Assembly: GCF_030812215.1 (NCBI RefSeq)
Contig: NZ_JAUSSG010000008.1
Coordinates: 186,001-250,000, forward strand
DNA: 64,000 nt
Reading direction: 5' to 3'
DNA from: Variovorax boronicumulans
GTDB lineage: Bacteria; Pseudomonadota; Gammaproteobacteria; Burkholderiales; Burkholderiaceae_C
Both the position numbers and the translations under genes were made by a program. Under the pieces are notes generated by a model, which had not been told where the DNA came from, ran no database searches, and worked only from the letters and a program-made list of their open reading frames with translations. Each line of letters starts with the position of its first letter. Within the stretch, counting starts at the first letter, position 1. Below are positions 60,838-64,000 of the stretch, piece by piece.

Positions 60838-62454
60838 TCAGGCCTGCAGGAACAGGCGGTACGCCGGGTTGGCCGTTTCCTCGACGTAGGGATAGCCCAG
60901 GTTTTCGAGAAACGCATCGAAGGCCGCGGCGTCGCCGGCCGGCACCTGCAGGCCCACCAGGATGCGTCCGTAGTCGGCGCCCTGGTTGCGGTAGTGGAAG
61001 AGGCTGATGTTCCAGTTCGGTCGCATCAGGCTCAGGAACTTGAGCAGTGCGCCCGGGCGCTCGGGGAACACGAAACGAAGCAGGCGCTCGTCGTGCGCGA
61101 GGCCGGTGCGTCCGCCGACCAGGTGCCGCAGATGCTCCTTGGCGAGTTCGTCGTGCGTGAGGTCGAGTGCGTCGAAACCGTGGTCGATGAAACTGCGCGC
61201 GATGGTGGCCGATTCGCCGCGCGTCGACGTCGTGAGGCCGACGAACACGTGCGCCTTGGCCGCGTCGCTGATGCGGTAGTTGAACTCGGTCACGTTGCGC
61301 AGCGCGCCACCCACCGACCCCGATTCCTCGGCATCGCTCGCGGGCAGCTCGCCGACCACTTCGCAGAAACGGCGGAAGCTGCCGCGCTCCTCGGGGATCG
61401 TGACGGCGAACAGCGCCTCGCGCTCTTCTCCGACCTCGGCGCGCTCGGCCACGAAGCGCAGCCGGTCGAAGTTCATGTTGGCGCCGCACAGGATGGCCGC
61501 GTAGGTCTCGCCGTGGCGGCCGTGCTCGGCCACGTACTGCTTGATCGCAGCCACCGCCAACGCGCCCGCGGGCTCGACGATGCTGCGCGTGTCGACGAAG
61601 ACGTCCTTGATGGCGGCGCAAACGGCATCGGTATCGACGGCGATGTATTCGTCGACCAGTTCGCTGGCGATGCGGAAGGTTTCCTCGCCAACCAGCTTGA
61701 CGGCGGTGCCGTCGGAGAACAGGCCCACGTCAGGCAGGTTCACGCGCTGGCGGGCTGCGACCGATTGCATCATCGCGTCGGAGTCGTTCATCTGCACGCC
61801 GATTACCTTGATCTCGGGACGCACGGCCTTGATGTAGTTGGCCACGCCGGAGATCAAACCGCCGCCGCCGATCGCGACGAAGACCGCGTCGAGCGGGCCT
61901 TGGTGCTGACGCAGGATTTCCATCGCGATGGTGCCCTGGCCTGCGATGACGTCCGGGTCGTCGAAGGGGTGGACGAAGGTCAGGTTCTCCTGCTTCTGCA
62001 ATTCGAGCGCGTGCAGATACGCATCGGAATAGCTGTCGCCGTGCAGGACGATTTCGCCGCCGAAACCGCGCACGGCATCGATCTTCAATTTGGGCGTCGT
62101 CACCGGCATGACGATCACCGCGCGGGTGCCGAGCTTTCGCGCGCCGAGTGCAACGCCTTGCGCGTGATTGCCGGCCGAGGCGCAGATCACGCCGCTTGCC
62201 AATTGCTCAGCACTCAAATGCGCCATCTTGTTGTACGCACCGCGCAGCTTGAAGCTGAACACCGGTTGCTGGTCTTCGCGCTTCAGTAGAACGGTGCTGC
62301 CAAGACGCTCGCTGAGCGCGCGCGCCTTCTCCAGCGCGGACTCGACCGCAACGTCGTAAACCCGGGCGTTGAGAATTTTTCTGAGATAGTCGGCGGGCGT
62401 CAATTGCGCCGGTACAGGTGCGATGCGCACAGTTTTTTCCAGGGGAGTTTTCAT
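60838..62454 (-). CDS. ilvA: Biosynthetic threonine ammonia-lyase
   Basis: IlvA deaminates threonine to 2-oxobutanoate, the first step of isoleucine synthesis, with PLP. The 538 residues include Lys69 in FSFKLRGAYNK as the PLP lysine and the glycine loop IGGGGLISG. Two C-terminal ACT-like regulatory domains (about 350-530) give feedback control by isoleucine and mark the biosynthetic form. ATG 62454 is chosen at the family start; an upstream ATG at 62514 overlaps the integrase gene. Confidence 0.95.
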   Translation of the reverse strand: MKTPLEKTVRIAPVPAQLTPADYLRKILNARVYDVAVESALEKARALSERLGSTVLLKREDQQPVFSFKLRGAYNKMAHLSAEQLASGVICASAGNHAQGVALGARKLGTRAVIVMPVTTPKLKIDAVRGFGGEIVLHGDSYSDAYLHALELQKQENLTFVHPFDDPDVIAGQGTIAMEILRQHQGPLDAVFVAIGGGGLISGVANYIKAVRPEIKVIGVQMNDSDAMMQSVAARQRVNLPDVGLFSDGTAVKLVGEETFRIASELVDEYIAVDTDAVCAAIKDVFVDTRSIVEPAGALAVAAIKQYVAEHGRHGETYAAILCGANMNFDRLRFVAERAEVGEEREALFAVTIPEERGSFRRFCEVVGELPASDAEESGSVGGALRNVTEFNYRISDAAKAHVFVGLTTSTRGESATIARSFIDHGFDALDLTHDELAKEHLRHLVGGRTGLAHDERLLRFVFPERPGALLKFLSLMRPNWNISLFHYRNQGADYGRILVGLQVPAGDAAAFDAFLENLGYPYVEETANPAYRLFLQA

Positions 62455-62504
62455 TTGATTACCAACGATGATAAGAGGCATCGGGATTGCTTGCGAGAAA
62501 TGAC

Positions 62505-63635
62505 ATGGACACAAATGTCATAAACCTCTTCAACAGCGTGCCTGCAGCAAATGATTCTGGTTTTTTTGCGCGCACGTATCCCGCGATTCAAACGCCCGCC
62601 AATCAAATTACTTTCGAACAAAATTTGTTATCAGTTCTTGTCAGTGACCTTTCGACGGGACTGATGCAGGCTGAAGCGGCGCGCGTTCAGCGAGGAGAAA
62701 TCGGACGCGCCACATGGCAGGTAATGGGCAACAGATTGCGCGCCAATATCATTCCGTTGCTGGGTAACTTGCCAGTTCACGCGTTCACTACGTCCGATGC
62801 GCAGCGATTGATCGATCGGCTTGGTGAACAGGGCTTTACCAGCACCACCATCGCCCAGTACCTGGTGCTGTTGCGAAAGGTCGTGATGCATGGCGTGCAC
62901 ACCGGCGTGTTGCGCGAAGCACCGCTGTTTCCCAAGGTCAAGGTGCGCAGCCAGCCGCGCGGGAGCTTCAGCGTTTCGGAGTACCGGGCGATCGTTGCGG
63001 CGGCGCGAAGCCTGCGCGGGAATTCGCATCCGGTGCTCAGCCAGTTGGGCGCTGGCGAGCGGTTCTGGATCGCACGCGAGCATCTCGCGATGCCGGACGA
63101 ACTGCCTTGGCTGATTCGCTGGATGGTGAACACCTTTGTTCGTCCGAGCGATATCAAGCTCATGAAGCACAAGCACATCGAGGTCGTGCGCGGCAAGCAT
63201 GTCTACCTGCGGATGAATCTGCCGGAAAGCAAGCGGCACAGCCAACCGATCGTGAGCTTGCGGCCGGCTGTGCGTGTCTATGAATGCCTGCTCGCCGAGC
63301 GCCGAGAACATGGTTTTGGCGGAGCGGACGACTATCTTTTCCTGCCTCATCTGAAGAATCGCGAGCACGCTCTTGCAGTGCTCAATTTCTTCTTCCACTG
63401 GGTCCTCGATGTAACGCGACTCGGGAAGGGGCCGCTGGGTCAATCGAGGACGCTCTATTGCTTGCGCCATACCGCGATCACGTTGCGGCTCTTGTATGGG
63501 CAAGGCATCGACATGCTGACCTTGGCGCGCAATGCGCGGACGAGCGTCAACATGATCGAACGTTTCTACGCATCCGTCTTGAGCGGAGAAATGAATGTGG
63601 GACTGCTGCAAAGCAGGCGTGGCCGGGTGAGTTGA
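62505..63635 (+). CDS. Integrase-like tyrosine recombinase with altered catalytic positions
   Basis: This encodes 376 residues of the phage-integrase/XerC superfamily. A core-binding domain (about 55-135) precedes the catalytic part. Visible are Arg213 (FVRPSDI), Arg321 in CLRHTAIT and Tyr355 in IERFYAS. The first histidine of the HxxR motif is Tyr318, and the usual GH histidine appears as Asn343. ATG 62505 is divergent from ilvA. No attachment site or mobile cargo is visible, so this may be a resident recombinase or a relic. Confidence 0.8.
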   Translation: MDTNVINLFNSVPAANDSGFFARTYPAIQTPANQITFEQNLLSVLVSDLSTGLMQAEAARVQRGEIGRATWQVMGNRLRANIIPLLGNLPVHAFTTSDAQRLIDRLGEQGFTSTTIAQYLVLLRKVVMHGVHTGVLREAPLFPKVKVRSQPRGSFSVSEYRAIVAAARSLRGNSHPVLSQLGAGERFWIAREHLAMPDELPWLIRWMVNTFVRPSDIKLMKHKHIEVVRGKHVYLRMNLPESKRHSQPIVSLRPAVRVYECLLAERREHGFGGADDYLFLPHLKNREHALAVLNFFFHWVLDVTRLGKGPLGQSRTLYCLRHTAITLRLLYGQGIDMLTLARNARTSVNMIERFYASVLSGEMNVGLLQSRRGRVS

Positions 63636-63642
63636 GAAAGGA

Positions 63643-63674
63643 CAAAAAGCTGCCCAGCGTGGGCTGGGCAGCTT
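63643..63674 (-). terminator. Strong intrinsic terminator of the porin gene
   Basis: AAGCTGCCCAGC and GCTGGGCAGCTT form a perfect 12-bp stem around a four-base loop. On the minus strand TTTTT follows, 56 bases after the porin stop. The stem can also stop the integrase transcript. Confidence 0.88.
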
Positions 63675-63729
63675 GAGGCTTTGCCGATTCGAACTGGCGT
63701 GAGCCAGCATGGGAATCAAGACTTGAGAA

Positions 63730-64000
63730 TCAGAACGCGTGACGGAGGCCGAAGTCGTAGCCGGTCGAGGTCTTCGGGGTGAAGCCATCGGCGGTCACGA
63801 AGCTCGGGCCGCCAACGGTCAGAGCTGAACCGTTCTTGTTGCTCACGCGAGCGATCGTTCCGTACAGGGCGGTGCGCTTCGACAGGTTGTGCACGTAGCC
63901 GATCGCCAGCTTGTTGGCTTTCGGATCGGCTCGGTTGAGCGCGAAGGGCTCGTTGTAGTCGACCTTGATCGACGAGTACGAAGCGCGGATCAGTCCGGCT
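63730..64000 (-). CDS. Outer-membrane porin, C-terminal part (partial)
   Basis: The last 90 codons of a Burkholderiales-type (Gram-negative porin_4) trimeric porin are present; the gene continues beyond the window. Strands alternate as in beta-barrels (LAIGYVHNLSKRTALYGT, then ARVSNKN) and the chain ends GYDFGLRHAF, with the terminal phenylalanine needed for outer-membrane insertion. A strong terminator lies downstream. Confidence 0.88.
   Translation of the reverse strand, partial: AGLIRASYSSIKVDYNEPFALNRADPKANKLAIGYVHNLSKRTALYGTIARVSNKNGSALTVGGPSFVTADGFTPKTSTGYDFGLRHAF

Noticed and set aside
62505..64000. Genomic island or prophage marked by the integrase
   Set aside because: No tRNA, attachment repeats, phage genes or composition change are visible; flanking genes are ordinary core genes.
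1..64000. CRISPR arrays, rRNA or tRNA genes
   Set aside because: No regularly spaced repeats and no recognisable tRNA or rRNA sequence were seen on reading; a covariance-model search would be needed to exclude tRNAs fully.

Overview
The window is a compact, high-GC stretch from a beta-proteobacterium of the order Burkholderiales, family Comamonadaceae. A Variovorax-like organism is the best guess. This rests on the paired cyanophycin synthetases CphA/CphA', the Burkholderiales-type porin at the right edge, the ChvE/GguAB sugar system, and a dispersed GC-rich repeat of a kind I associate with that genus. That is inference from family knowledge, not a database result. Intergenic gaps are short and none exceeds 300 bases. 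The longest, 47557-47845, holds a predicted Pho promoter and one copy of the dispersed repeat. I saw no rRNA, tRNA, CRISPR array or insertion sequence.

Left part (1-13.1 kb): one long plus-strand operon carries two complete sugar ABC importers, with chvE-gguA-gguB inserted between ytfQ and ytfR-ytfT-yjfF. It ends with an IlvD/Edd-family aldonate dehydratase and a DapA-family dehydratase that together match the non-phosphorylative L-arabinose pathway to 2-oxoglutarate semialdehyde. A LysR gene converges on the operon and diverges from a short-chain dehydrogenase whose reading frame is broken at a C8 tract.

13.1-24 kb: three small minus-strand genes, two of them tandem paralogues encoding exported four-cysteine proteins, lead into a cyanophycin locus. 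cphA' and cphA run leftward. A divergent unit encodes an ABC exporter with an N-terminal PH-like domain and a DUF1854 protein. An acyltransferase-3 protein and a DUF2177 membrane protein follow.

24-38 kb: queC, an SbmA/YddA-like ABC protein, and a phosphonate locus (a PhnZ-like HD oxygenase gene divergent from an aminoethylphosphonate importer, phnS-phnT-fused permease) with a Pho box between them. Then come a 44-residue lipoprotein, an MFS carrier, a MocR-type regulator, a DUF2970/cytochrome c cluster and an amidohydrolase.

38-60.8 kb: a phosphate-scavenging secretome beside a type II secretion system. Three tandem Tat-exported phospholipase C genes, two small paralogous lipoproteins and a phosphatase-superfamily lipoprotein are read leftward from two predicted Pho promoters of matching layout. 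The type II genes run gspG-H-I-J-K-L-M-N-D-E-F leftward, with gspC divergent. The gspF end is followed closely by a hypothetical gene and a 5'-nucleotidase gene. Tat-exported phospholipases are known type II substrates in Pseudomonas, so this neighbourhood may encode both cargo and machine.

Right end: biosynthetic threonine ammonia-lyase ilvA, an integrase-like tyrosine recombinase with altered catalytic positions, a strong terminator and the 3' end of a porin gene.
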